From Candidatus Latescibacterota bacterium (lineage in GTDB: Bacteria; Hydrothermota; Tepidihabitantia; Tepidihabitantales; CAIPLT01): a stretch of DNA of 32,513 nucleotides. A program made the position numbers and the translations under genes. The notes below the pieces were generated by a model, which was given only the letters and a program-made list of their open reading frames with translations, ran no database searches and was not told where the DNA came from. Where the stretch lies: NCBI GenBank assembly GCA_018335915.1, contig JAGXRL010000047.1:1-32513 (forward strand). Reading direction: 5' to 3'. How positions within the stretch are numbered: position 1 is the stretch's first letter; the number at the start of each line of letters is the position of its first letter. Below, piece after piece: positions 17,395 to 26,847 of this stretch.

Positions 17395-18257
17395 ATGATT
17401 TAAGGTATTGGTTATTATTACAGAGTATTGAAGGTATCGGACCGGTCACGTACCGTAATCTACTGAAAAAATTTACCGAACCCAAATTAGTTTTTGAAAC
17501 CGACAAAAATACTTTACTAACTATTCTCAGATTAAATCAGAAAACAATTGACCAAATCTTAGACGCAAAAAATAAAATCAATGAAATTGATGCGATTATC
17601 GAACAATTACGAAACCGCAATATAAAAATTATCACGCTCAATGATATTTCTTATCCCGATTCAATTAAAAATATTACAAATCAACCACCCTTATTATATC
17701 TGTCCAAACCGCTGGTGCCCGGTAAAACTTTTGGTATCATCGGCACTCGGGATGCGTCCCAATATGGTAAAGAACAAGCATATAGATTTGCCAAAGAACT
17801 TGCCAATGCCGGTTTTGTTATTGTCAGTGGTTATGCCAAAGGTATTGACTCTGCGGCGCATTGGGGAACGGTTGCGAATAACCAAAAGACAATTGCTGTT
17901 TTGCCAACTGGGATCTTAAAGTTCCAACTGCATCAGGAAATAACTGAAATTGCAGATGACTTTTTTAATAACGCTATAATTTTATCTGAATTTTATCCGT
18001 TAAGCGAATGGTCGGTCGGCAATGCTTTATTACGCAATCGGATTACTGCCGCGCTTTCCGATTATATTCTGGTTGTTGAATCAGGAGACAGCGGCGGCAC
18101 GCTTAATACAGCTGAGCATGCTCGATTAATGGGAAAAAAAGTATTCTTATACAAAGGTATTCAGTCACCAGCTGACGAAAAAATAATCGACCTTGGTGCA
18201 ATACCAGTAAATAATTTTACTGAACTCACTAATCATCTTGACACTGAAACATCTTAA
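17395..18257 (+). CDS. dprA: DNA-processing protein DprA/Smf; 5' end apparently frameshifted, no obvious C-terminal winged helix
   Basis: Continuous frame upstream of the track ORF (17715): LRYWLLLQSIEGIGPVTYRNLLKKF...KTFGIIGTRDASQYGKEQAYRFAKELANAGFVIVSGYAKGIDSAAHWG...ESGDSGGTLNTAEHARLMGKKVF. No ATG/GTG/TTG in that frame; ATG 17395 is one base out of frame. Confidence 0.82.
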
Positions 18258-18265
18258 CGTATAAT
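18238..18265 (+). promoter_or_regulatory. Promoter TTGACA-16-TATAAT inside the dprA 3' end, -10 ends 5 nt before trxA ATG
   Basis: -35 18238-18243, -10 18260-18265, ATG 18271. Confidence 0.7.
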
Positions 18266-18270
18266 AATTC

Positions 18271-18591
18271 ATGGCAATAGAATTCAATGAAGCAAACTTT
18301 CAAACCGAAGTCTTAGATTCACCGATTCCGGTATTAGTCGATTTTTGGGCAAGCTGGTGTATGCCGTGTCAGATGGTGACACCGGTAATTGAACAAATCG
18401 CTGCAGAATATCAGGGTAAACTTAAAGTCGGTAAAGTTAATGTTGACAACGAGGCGAACTTGGCGCAAAAATACCAGATTATGAGTATCCCCGCGCTTTT
18501 ATTCTTTAAAAACGGTCAGATTATTGACACTGTAATCGGCGCTGTGCCGAAGGGATTTCTGATTGAGCGCATCAATAAAATTATTCAATAA
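18271..18591 (+). CDS. trxA: Thioredoxin with CMPC active site
   Basis: VDFWASWCMPCQMVTPVIEQIA...KVGKVNVDNEANLAQKYQIMSIPALLFFKNG. Confidence 0.92.
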   Translation: MAIEFNEANFQTEVLDSPIPVLVDFWASWCMPCQMVTPVIEQIAAEYQGKLKVGKVNVDNEANLAQKYQIMSIPALLFFKNGQIIDTVIGAVPKGFLIERINKIIQ

Positions 18592-18610
18592 AATAAGTAA
18601 CGGAGAGCAT

Positions 18611-19108
18611 ATGAAATATATTATCATACTATTAGCAGCGTTTTTTTTATTTGTCAGTGGTTGTGGTACACAAAAATCAACGACTACGACGACCGTTAAA
18701 GGCAATGATTTCACATTAGAACAATTAGGCGGTGGCAGTATCACTTTATCTCATTTAAAAGGTAAAGTTGTTTTGGTTGATTTTTGGGCGACCTGGTGTC
18801 CGCCCTGCCGAGCTGCAATTCCGCATCTCGTGAAAATGTACGACACTTATAAAGAACAGGGATTGGAAATATTAGGTGTTTCCTTAGACCAGACAAAAGA
18901 CGGACTGCCGGCATTTGTTAATGAATATAAGATCACCTATCCGATTCTTTTAGGAAATCAGGATGTTGCAAAAACCTATGATGTGCAGGGAATTCCGACG
19001 CTTGTCGCTTTTGACAAAAAGGGTAAAATTGCATTCCGGGAAGTCGGTTTTAGCGAAGATAACGCAACGGAATTGGAACAAAAAGTATTAGGACTTCTTA
19101 ACCAGTAA
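18611..19108 (+). CDS. TlpA/ResA-like thiol-disulfide oxidoreductase lipoprotein
   Basis: MKYIIILLAAFFLFVSGCGTQKS lipobox, VDFWATWCPPCRAAIPHLVKMY; SD CGGAGAG upstream of ATG 18611 (track start 18563 lies upstream). Confidence 0.9.
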   Translation: MKYIIILLAAFFLFVSGCGTQKSTTTTTVKGNDFTLEQLGGGSITLSHLKGKVVLVDFWATWCPPCRAAIPHLVKMYDTYKEQGLEILGVSLDQTKDGLPAFVNEYKITYPILLGNQDVAKTYDVQGIPTLVAFDKKGKIAFREVGFSEDNATELEQKVLGLLNQ

Positions 19109-19109
19109 T

Positions 19110-19520
19110 ATGCAAAAAGTATCCTTAAACTGGATTGATAATTTACGATTTGTGGTTGATGACCAAGCCGGACATAGTTTTGTCATTGATACAAAAAAAG
19201 AAGTTGGCGGTACTGAAACCGGATTTCAACCAGTAGATTTAGTTTTAGTTTCATTGGGCGGTTGTATGGCTTTTGATATGATGTCAATTCTAAAAAAAAT
19301 GAAATCCGATGTAAAACATTTTTCAGTTTCAGTCGAAGCCGAACGCGCACCCGAACATCCAAAGCGCTACACAAAAATTAATCTGATATTTAAAACAAAT
19401 CCTGAAGTAAAAGAAGCGGATTTACAAAAAGTGTTTGAACTTTCCCGTGACCGATACTGTTCTATATTCTGGACTTTAAAAGTTCCGCCCGAAATTAATT
19501 TTACCTTTGAAAGAACCTAA
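19110..19520 (+). CDS. OsmC/Ohr-family protein
   Basis: QPVDLVLVSLGGCMAFDMMSILKKM...DRYCSIFWTLK, two family cysteines. Confidence 0.88.
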   Translation: MQKVSLNWIDNLRFVVDDQAGHSFVIDTKKEVGGTETGFQPVDLVLVSLGGCMAFDMMSILKKMKSDVKHFSVSVEAERAPEHPKRYTKINLIFKTNPEVKEADLQKVFELSRDRYCSIFWTLKVPPEINFTFERT

Positions 19521-19541
19521 AACAGGGGAGAGGTAAATTTT

Positions 19542-20996
19542 ATGAAGATAAAACAGGCATTTGCTTTTGATGATATCTTATTAGTTCCGCAAAAATCATC
19601 AGTCCTGCCCAAAGATGTTGATACGCAAACCTTTTTTACCCGACACATAAGATTGCATATCCCCTTAGTCAGTGCTGCAATGGATACGGTGAGCGAATCG
19701 AAAATGGCGATCTCGCTTGCCAAATGCGGTGGCATTGGTGTTATTCATAAAAACTTAAGTATTGAAAAACAAGCACTGGAGGTTACTCGAGTAAAACGCG
19801 CCGAAAGCGGCATGATTGTTAATCCTGTAACCATCAACCCTGAACAGACTCTTAATGACGCAAAAAACCTGATGGAAAAATATCTTATCTCAGGTCTGCC
19901 GGTAACTGATGATAGTGGTAGGCTGGTCGGTATTCTCACTAAACGCGATATTATATTTGAAACAAATTTAACCAAAAGAGTTAAATATCTTATGACTAAA
20001 AATAATTTAGTCACAGCTCCGGTCGGCACCAGCTTAAACCAGGCACAGGAAATTCTAAAAAAACATAAGATCGAAAAACTACCGATTATTGACAAGAGGG
20101 GACAGATTAAAGGACTAATCACAATCAAGGATATTATAAAAAAGCATGAGTTTACGCATTCTACAACAGATAAACTGGGAAGATTAAGGGTTGCGGCGGC
20201 AATCGGAACTAGTAAAGAATATTTAGACCGCGCTAGTGTTTTAATAAAATCTGGCGTTGATGCCTTGGTCATTGATACGGCACATGGACAATCACTCGGA
20301 GTTGTTAATACTGCCAAAACAATTCGCAAAAAATTTCCTGATGTCGATCTCGTGGTCGGCAATGTCGCTACTGGAGAAGCAGTAAAAGACTTACTTAAGT
20401 TAGATATTGATGCAATAAAAGTCGGTATTGGACCAGGTTCAATCTGCACGACCAGGGTAATTGCTGGTATTGGTGTACCCCAATTTACAGCCATAAATAA
20501 CTGTGCACTTATCGCCAAACAACGGCAGATCCCAATTATTGCCGACGGCGGTATCAGATTTTCCGGAGACATTGTTAAAGCAATTGCAGCTGGTGCATCT
20601 TCAGTAATGATTGGTAATCTTTTTGCCGGTACTGAAGAAAGTCCGGGTGAAGAGGTTTTATTAGAAGGCAGAAAGTATAAGATTTATCGTGCCATGGGTT
20701 CGATTGATGCTATGAAACAAGGTTCAGCTGACCGGTATTTTCAGGAGCATGCAAAAAAATACGTACCCGAGGGGATTGAAGGAAGAGTTCCATATCGGGG
20801 TAAAGTCAGTGATGTGATCTACCAATTAATCGGAGGGCTTAAAGCAGGAATGGGATATTGCGGCACAAAAAACATTAAAGAACTGCAAACAAAAGCAAAA
20901 TTTGTTTGTTTAAGTAATGCCGGATTAAAAGAAAGTCATCCGCATGATATTACAATAACCAAAGAAGCACCTAATTACGAGAAAACCAATAATTAA
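19542..20996 (+). CDS. guaB: IMP dehydrogenase with CBS domain pair
   Basis: FDDILLVPQKSSVLP, GIGPGSICTTRVIAGIGVPQ, YRAMGSIDAM, two CBS segments. Confidence 0.97.
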   Translation: MKIKQAFAFDDILLVPQKSSVLPKDVDTQTFFTRHIRLHIPLVSAAMDTVSESKMAISLAKCGGIGVIHKNLSIEKQALEVTRVKRAESGMIVNPVTINPEQTLNDAKNLMEKYLISGLPVTDDSGRLVGILTKRDIIFETNLTKRVKYLMTKNNLVTAPVGTSLNQAQEILKKHKIEKLPIIDKRGQIKGLITIKDIIKKHEFTHSTTDKLGRLRVAAAIGTSKEYLDRASVLIKSGVDALVIDTAHGQSLGVVNTAKTIRKKFPDVDLVVGNVATGEAVKDLLKLDIDAIKVGIGPGSICTTRVIAGIGVPQFTAINNCALIAKQRQIPIIADGGIRFSGDIVKAIAAGASSVMIGNLFAGTEESPGEEVLLEGRKYKIYRAMGSIDAMKQGSADRYFQEHAKKYVPEGIEGRVPYRGKVSDVIYQLIGGLKAGMGYCGTKNIKELQTKAKFVCLSNAGLKESHPHDITITKEAPNYEKTNN

Positions 20997-21132
20997 GTAG
21001 AGACCAACACACAATACAAGAGGAGAGGTAACCAGGAAAACCTTGGATTAGATTTTTGGTTTAGTTTACATAAGGTAAATTATCAGAAGTAATAATATAG
21101 ATAATTTTGTAGCGGGTGTATTAGAATTATAG

Positions 21133-21507
21133 TTATATTTTAAGGGTTTTGGCGTAGTTTGAAATAACCGGAATTTCCCACTTATTCCCAATTGCAGCAT
21201 AGATAATACTAATAATTATCATAATCACATATACAATACCAAGAATCGTACCGATTAAATTATGACTTATCCAGCCGATAAATTTGAACATAAAACCAAT
21301 AATTGGTACATGTCCAAAAATATTTCCAAAAACGATACTAATCAACCAAAGTGCAATTGAAACAATTATGTATGCGATAAGTAAAACCAAGCTCTGTTTG
21401 CCGTGAAACTGACTGTATTCATCATCGCGGGCTGCAAAAATCGGTATAAAGCACAAGAACGGTATATAACCGATTGCGGCTAATATCTTGCTTCGTTCAT
21501 TGTTCAT
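21133..21507 (-). CDS. DUF4870-like small membrane protein
   Basis: ERSKILAAIGYIPFLCFIPIF...YSQFHGKQSLVLLI, several TM segments. Confidence 0.7.
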   Translation of the reverse strand: MNNERSKILAAIGYIPFLCFIPIFAARDDEYSQFHGKQSLVLLIAYIIVSIALWLISIVFGNIFGHVPIIGFMFKFIGWISHNLIGTILGIVYVIMIIISIIYAAIGNKWEIPVISNYAKTLKI

Positions 21508-21513
21508 AATATC

Positions 21514-21541
21514 AATATAAATGAAATATTTGTATTGTCAA
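21514..21541 (-). promoter_or_regulatory. Promoter TTGACA-16-TATATT, -10 ends 6 nt before ATG 21507
   Basis: -35 21541-21536, -10 21519-21514. Confidence 0.65.
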
Positions 21542-21695
21542 TAGATTCTTATTGCGATACCTATGTTCGTGTCTGTTATGCCATACCGGCTGAATGCAGG
21601 GTAATGCTTTGACCTTGCTTCCGCTTCGCAAACCTGAAGATTTGCCTTACACAGGTCCTGTTTGGATTCGCATAAGTACGGGTGCGACCCGCACT

Positions 21696-21719
21696 AAGTA
21701 TTAGTTATAACTAATACTT
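21696..21719. repeat. Perfect 24-bp palindrome AAGTATTAGTTATAACTAATACTT
   Basis: Direct inspection; followed by TTTG on the plus strand. Confidence 0.8.
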
Positions 21720-22117
21720 TTGTCAACGCAATTTTTCTCTTATCCTTCTAACAACCAATAACTAACAGCCAAATACTGGTCTGTTGATGGTATAGCCCCC
21801 TGGAATGTCTTCAGATACGAGTAAAAAGTTAAATACGCGTTTAATAATATAATTAAGAGCTGATTTAAATATAAATCCAGATAACAATTAAATCATACTT
21901 TTTCGTACGATGCGTGACAAAAATTATAATAAGGATTATCGTAACATATATCTTGTATAGCCGAACCCGAACCCGTGTTCATATCTGAATCAGTTTTTGA
22001 ATATATAACTGGTTACATAGTTGACTACAGAGCATAGTTCGCCACTCGGAAAATCAAACAACTTGATATGCAGTAAGTTTAACCTTCCAAATGACTAAAT
22101 ATTAATTATACAGAGTA

Positions 22118-22147
22118 TTGACAACTGTCATAATATCTGATTATAGT
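22118..22147 (+). promoter_or_regulatory. Promoter TTGACA-18-TATAGT, -10 ends 6 nt before ATG 22154; -35 overlaps inverted repeat TGACA-AC-TGTCA
   Basis: -35 22118-22123, -10 22142-22147. Confidence 0.55.
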
Positions 22148-22153
22148 GTTTAA

Positions 22154-22636
22154 ATGACAAGATATTACTCCTGGATATTAATTCTACTTATCGGTTGTTG
22201 TGGTTATTCAACCCGTTCGACTTTGCCGTCTCAATATAAATCTATCGCAATTCCGGTTGTTGATAATCAGACTGTCAAACCCAATTTAGGAGATATGCTG
22301 ACTGACCAGTTGCTTAATGATTTTACCAAAGACCGCAATCTATCCATTGCTCCGATTGACCGGGCTGATATAGTGCTTGAATGCCGTATTACCAATTATG
22401 AAAGGTCTCCCCAATCATATACCGCTAATCAAGAAGTGATTACTTATCGAACAACCCTGAATGTTTTCGTCAAAGCCCTTGATAAGACAAAACCAGATAC
22501 CGAACCTTTGCATGACGGTGAAATCTCGGCCTGGATAACCTATGATGCGCAATCAGAAACTGAAGAAATAGGCATTGCCAGAGCCATAGAAAAAGTATCA
22601 ATAGAAATCTTAAGAAAACTCCTCACCACTTGGTAA
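22154..22636 (+). CDS. lptE: LptE-family LPS-assembly lipoprotein
   Basis: ILLIGCCGYSTRSTLPSQYKSIAIPVVDNQTVKPNLGDMLTDQLLNDF...RADIVLECRITNYERSPQSY resembles the LptE family. Confidence 0.75.
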   Translation: MTRYYSWILILLIGCCGYSTRSTLPSQYKSIAIPVVDNQTVKPNLGDMLTDQLLNDFTKDRNLSIAPIDRADIVLECRITNYERSPQSYTANQEVITYRTTLNVFVKALDKTKPDTEPLHDGEISAWITYDAQSETEEIGIARAIEKVSIEILRKLLTTW

Positions 22637-23988
22637 ATAAAAAGACCCTCTATTCAAAAGCTAAAAAAATATACAAATCCAATACGATAACTGCTAAAAT
22701 TGATAAACTTATTTATGGCGGTAATGGTATCACGACTTTTGACGGCATTAAGGTCTTTGTGCCTTATACCGCGCCTGGTGATTATGCCCAGTTAAAAATT
22801 ATCGGAAAGAAAAGTAAATATTATGTTGCCTCGGTTAATAAGTTAATAAAACCTTCGCCAGTACGTGTTACACCTTTATGTCCTTATTTTACCCATTGCG
22901 GCGGATGTGACCTACAGCATATTGATTATAATGCACAGCTTGAGATAAAACAGAATTTTGCGCTTGAATCCTTAAATCGGATTGGACATATGAATCTAAA
23001 GAACCCTCCACCAATTATACCTTCTCAGCCTTTCCATTATCGCAATAAGACCCAATATCCTCTGGTCGGACATCCGTTGAAAATCGGTTTTTTCCGTCAG
23101 TTGAGTCATCATGTTATTGATATTGAAAAATGTCTGTTACATCCACCAATTTTTGACCGGCTCCGCGCATTTATTAAAGAACAGATAGTCAAGTCTAAAG
23201 AACCGATATATAATGAAATCAGGCACACTGGTAATCTGCGTCATATAATTATTCGGCAAGGTATGCATACTAATCAGATATTAATCACTTTTGTTACCCG
23301 TACACCTCATTTAAATCAGCAGTTATACAAACCTTTAGCTCGTGTTTTTCCAGACATCGTTGGTATCACTCAAAATATTAATCCAGACCGAACCAACCGG
23401 ATTCTCGGTAATAAGAATCGAGTTCTATTTGGTAATGATTATTATTATGAGAAATTACTTGATAAAAAATTTAAAGTATCATCCAATGCATTTTTTCAGG
23501 TTAATACTCAGCAAGCTCAAAATATGGTAAAAAAATTGCAAGAATTTATTTATCCGGCAGAACAAGTACTTGAGCTGTATTGCGGTGTTGGCATGCTCGC
23601 AATCATGATTAGTAATTTAGTTAAAAAGGTATATGGTGTAGAGATTTCACAAGATGCGATTCAAGATGCCAATGAAAATCTCAGAATCAATAAAATTAAG
23701 AATGTCGAATTTATTGCCGCGCCAGTTGAAGCGGTTATTAAAAATTACCATGCAGTTGATACAATTATCTTAGACCCACCCAGAAAAGGATGTTCAGAAA
23801 ATTTACTTAATAATATCATCAGGTTAAAACCCAAAAAAATCATTTATATTTCGTGCAATCCGACCACATTTGCTCGGGATATGGCAATTCTGAAGGCAAA
23901 ACATTACCAAATGGAAAAATACGAATTGATTGACATGTTTGCCCAGACCTATCATGTTGAATCAATTGCAAAAATAACTGCTCAATAA
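22630..23988 (+). CDS. rlmD: TrmA/RlmD-family 23S rRNA uracil-C5 methyltransferase (TTG start overlapping lptE stop)
   Basis: TRAM-like N-terminus, Fe-S motif CPYFTHCGGCDLQHI, VLELYCGVGMLAIMI, DTIILDPPRKGC, IIYISCNPTTFARD. Confidence 0.9.
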   Translation: MVNKKTLYSKAKKIYKSNTITAKIDKLIYGGNGITTFDGIKVFVPYTAPGDYAQLKIIGKKSKYYVASVNKLIKPSPVRVTPLCPYFTHCGGCDLQHIDYNAQLEIKQNFALESLNRIGHMNLKNPPPIIPSQPFHYRNKTQYPLVGHPLKIGFFRQLSHHVIDIEKCLLHPPIFDRLRAFIKEQIVKSKEPIYNEIRHTGNLRHIIIRQGMHTNQILITFVTRTPHLNQQLYKPLARVFPDIVGITQNINPDRTNRILGNKNRVLFGNDYYYEKLLDKKFKVSSNAFFQVNTQQAQNMVKKLQEFIYPAEQVLELYCGVGMLAIMISNLVKKVYGVEISQDAIQDANENLRINKIKNVEFIAAPVEAVIKNYHAVDTIILDPPRKGCSENLLNNIIRLKPKKIIYISCNPTTFARDMAILKAKHYQMEKYELIDMFAQTYHVESIAKITAQ

Positions 23989-23991
23989 TAT

Positions 23992-25500
23992 ATGACAAAC
24001 CAATCTTATATTATAAATGCTAAAAAAATATATTCACTAGATTCTGATAATCATAGTTATCAGTCAATGTTAATCAAAAACGGTAGAATCAAAGAACTTT
24101 CGAATTTGCCTCTCCCCTATAATATCGAACAGATATCGCATCCTGATAAATATATTATTCCTGGCTTTATTGATTCGCATACCCATATCCTGGGCACGGG
24201 CATGCAAAAAATCTTTCCTGAAGTGTCTGGAATCGAATCACTTGAACAACTATTCGATATCATTGCTGCAGCATCATATCTTGCCCGTCAATACAAATTC
24301 TTATTGATTTATAATTTCCAACCAGACAAAATCAAAGAAAAGCGTTATCCGACTCAAAACGAACTCGATACAGTTATCAAAGATTATCCGGTATTATTAT
24401 ACCGAATTGATGGTCATTCTGGAGTGCTTAATACTAAAGGATTGGAAGAAATCATTGCCGCGGATAATAAAGTATTGGAAAATGGTGCTGAGCTTGACCC
24501 GTATCAAGAACCAACTGGCGTGATGCGCGGTAAAGCATATGAGTTTACTGCCCGTCATTTTAATAAAAAAATACATCCAGAAATTCGGCTCCAGGCATTT
24601 ATTAAGGCATGCCAATTAGCAATTCAGGCGGGCGTAACAACCTTAGTGACCATGCTCGGCACTGAAGTAGATAATATAACATGTGAACTGTTACTCGAAA
24701 ATCAAGTAAAATTACCGATTGATGTTATCCCATTCTATCAAACCAGAGACATTAACCGGATTCAGAAACTTGGTTTACCAAGAATTGGCGGTTGTATTTT
24801 AGTTGATGGTTCGTATGGTTCGCACACTGCAGCATTAACTGAACCATACGCAGATAAACCAGATAATAAGGGTATTTTATATCTAAGCGACCAAACACTA
24901 GAAGAATTTTACCGGGCTGCAGATGCTAATAATTTACAGACCGCAGTCCATGCCATTGGTGACCGGGCTATTGAACAGGTGGTCCGGGTATTTGAGAAGT
25001 TTTTAAAAGATAATCAAAAGCGGCATCGAATTGAACATTGTGAACTTTTAAGCGATAATTTAATCAAGCGGATAGCGGATTTAGGGTTAATTGCCTGTGT
25101 CCAGCCTGCTTTCGAACACTATTGGGGCGGATCTGATAAAATGTATGCTGAGCGTTTGGGTTTAAGATGGCAGAATACTAATCCTTTTCAAAAAATGATT
25201 GAAAAAGGAATAATTATTGCCGGTGGTTCTGATGCGCCAATCACACCGATTAATCCATTGCTTGGTATCAGAACCGCGACGGACATGCGGAATTCTGAAA
25301 ACAGTATTTCTTTATGGCACGCATTGAGAATGTTCACTTATAATGGTGCGTATGCAGTTAAAATGGAAAATCAAATCGGTAGTTTGCAGCTAGGTCTGAA
25401 GGCAGATTTTGTTATCCTTGAACATGACCCATTACAAACTGCTAATAATAAAATACGGCAGGCATATAAAGAAGGAACATTACTCCTGAATAATATTTAA
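23992..25500 (+). CDS. Amidohydrolase family protein (YtcJ-like)
   Basis: YIIPGFIDSHTHILG, TAVHAIGDRAIEQVVRVFE, HRIEHCELL, IIAGGSDAPITPINPLLGI. Confidence 0.92.
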   Translation: MTNQSYIINAKKIYSLDSDNHSYQSMLIKNGRIKELSNLPLPYNIEQISHPDKYIIPGFIDSHTHILGTGMQKIFPEVSGIESLEQLFDIIAAASYLARQYKFLLIYNFQPDKIKEKRYPTQNELDTVIKDYPVLLYRIDGHSGVLNTKGLEEIIAADNKVLENGAELDPYQEPTGVMRGKAYEFTARHFNKKIHPEIRLQAFIKACQLAIQAGVTTLVTMLGTEVDNITCELLLENQVKLPIDVIPFYQTRDINRIQKLGLPRIGGCILVDGSYGSHTAALTEPYADKPDNKGILYLSDQTLEEFYRAADANNLQTAVHAIGDRAIEQVVRVFEKFLKDNQKRHRIEHCELLSDNLIKRIADLGLIACVQPAFEHYWGGSDKMYAERLGLRWQNTNPFQKMIEKGIIIAGGSDAPITPINPLLGIRTATDMRNSENSISLWHALRMFTYNGAYAVKMENQIGSLQLGLKADFVILEHDPLQTANNKIRQAYKEGTLLLNNI

Positions 25501-25544
25501 TTATTAATTCAAGCTATGCAAATAAAGATAATTTTGTAATAAAA

Positions 25545-25784
25545 TTATACTGCTAATTCAACTCGGTCAATTTCAGGAATTGCGTCTTTAAGAGTTTTTT
25601 CAACACCTAAAGTCATAGTCATCTGGGAAAAAGGACAAGTCGCACACGCACCCTGTAATTTAACCCGCACAATGCCGGTATCGGTAATTTCGACCAGTTC
25701 GATATTACCTCCGTCTGCTTTTAAAGCGGGACGAATCGTCTGCTCAATAATTTCTTTCACTTTATTCTTTATTTCTTCGTTCAT
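25545..25784 (-). CDS. NifU-like C-terminal domain Fe-S protein (Nfu)
   Basis: IRPALKADGGNIELVEI...GACATCPFSQMTMTLGVEKTLKDAIPE. Confidence 0.95.
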   Translation of the reverse strand: MNEEIKNKVKEIIEQTIRPALKADGGNIELVEITDTGIVRVKLQGACATCPFSQMTMTLGVEKTLKDAIPEIDRVELAV

Positions 25785-25795
25785 TTTTGCTCCTT

Positions 25796-26761
25796 CTATA
25801 TTCTCATCTTATTTAGCAACTCTTCGCTGAGCGATTTTGTTTCTATTATTATACTATTAACTTTTACTTTTACAAGAGCAGATTCACTTTTATCACTATA
25901 TCTTGCGCATAAACCAGCGGCTATTTTTGTCACTTGTTCATGGTTTTTGCTGTTATGAATCAAGACGACTGGTCCTGGAATTTCGAGCGGTTCTAATATC
26001 AAATCATTAGGATGGGTAAGTTTTACAAGTTCGTTGTTTTCGGATTCATTACGACCAACAATTATCTTAGCACCTTGTTCGGTACGAAAATGTCGACCTA
26101 TTTTTAACAGATGTAATTCAGCGACTGCATCTTCATTATGGTTTAAAGCATCTTTGAGTCGCCGGTTAAAATTCGGCTCAGTTAATAAACATCCGCTGGC
26201 TGGTTGCGGTATGTCTGTAATACCATATTTTTGGGCTAATTCATATTGTGGTTTTCTAGACCGGCCACTGATTTTACCGAGTCTGTTTCGGTCAATCAAT
26301 CCTTTGTTCTCGGCAATTGTAGGCTCTAATAATTGAGCCGATAATGGTCTTAATAGATATCCTTTTAATCCTGACTCGCGTTCGATATTTACCAGTGCTT
26401 GACGGTTCTGCGACATGGGTCGTTCATTCAAGACTTCGCCGGTAAAAATGAAATCTGCATCTCGTTCTTGCATAAGAATTTTTGCCTGTTTAAGCATATA
26501 AGTATGGCAATCAATACACGGATTAAGATTTTTACCATATCCATATTTAGGGTTTTTTAGCATCCCGATGTATTCTTTACCAAATTCAATAATTACTGAT
26601 TCAATCTTAAGCTCTTTGCATAATTTTTTAATGAACTGCGAGTTATCAAAAAATGGCGAAATAAAACTGACGCCAATTACCAGAATATTCTGCTCAAGTA
26701 TTATCTTTACCGCAAGTATACTGTCTAAACCTCCAGATACCAGTCCGATTGCTTTTACCAT
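25796..26761 (-). CDS. PP-loop ATPase, ThiI/MnmA-like tRNA thiolase-related protein without THUMP domain
   Basis: SGGLDSILA PP-loop, NPCIDCHTYML (CxxC), PASGCLLTEP third conserved Cys. Confidence 0.8.
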   Translation of the reverse strand: MVKAIGLVSGGLDSILAVKIILEQNILVIGVSFISPFFDNSQFIKKLCKELKIESVIIEFGKEYIGMLKNPKYGYGKNLNPCIDCHTYMLKQAKILMQERDADFIFTGEVLNERPMSQNRQALVNIERESGLKGYLLRPLSAQLLEPTIAENKGLIDRNRLGKISGRSRKPQYELAQKYGITDIPQPASGCLLTEPNFNRRLKDALNHNEDAVAELHLLKIGRHFRTEQGAKIIVGRNESENNELVKLTHPNDLILEPLEIPGPVVLIHNSKNHEQVTKIAAGLCARYSDKSESALVKVKVNSIIIETKSLSEELLNKMRI

Positions 26762-26769
26762 ATAATATT

Positions 26770-26797
26770 ATTATATCAGTTTATCATGATGTATCAA
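26770..26797 (-). promoter_or_regulatory. Promoter TTGATA-16-TATAAT, -10 ends 8 nt before ATG 26761
   Basis: -35 26797-26792, -10 26775-26770. Confidence 0.6.
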
Positions 26798-26798
26798 G

Positions 26799-26829
26799 AA
26801 CAAAAAGGGCATCACTGCGGATGCCCTTT
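26799..26829 (-). terminator. Intrinsic terminator downstream of gdhA
   Basis: Minus strand AAAGGGCATC-cgcagt-GATGCCCTTT followed by TTG. Confidence 0.75.
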
Positions 26830-26847
26830 GATATTTAAGTTAAGATA

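Noticed and set aside
19745-20572. 275-aa minus-strand ORF
   Set aside because: Antisense shadow of guaB, no domain-like features.
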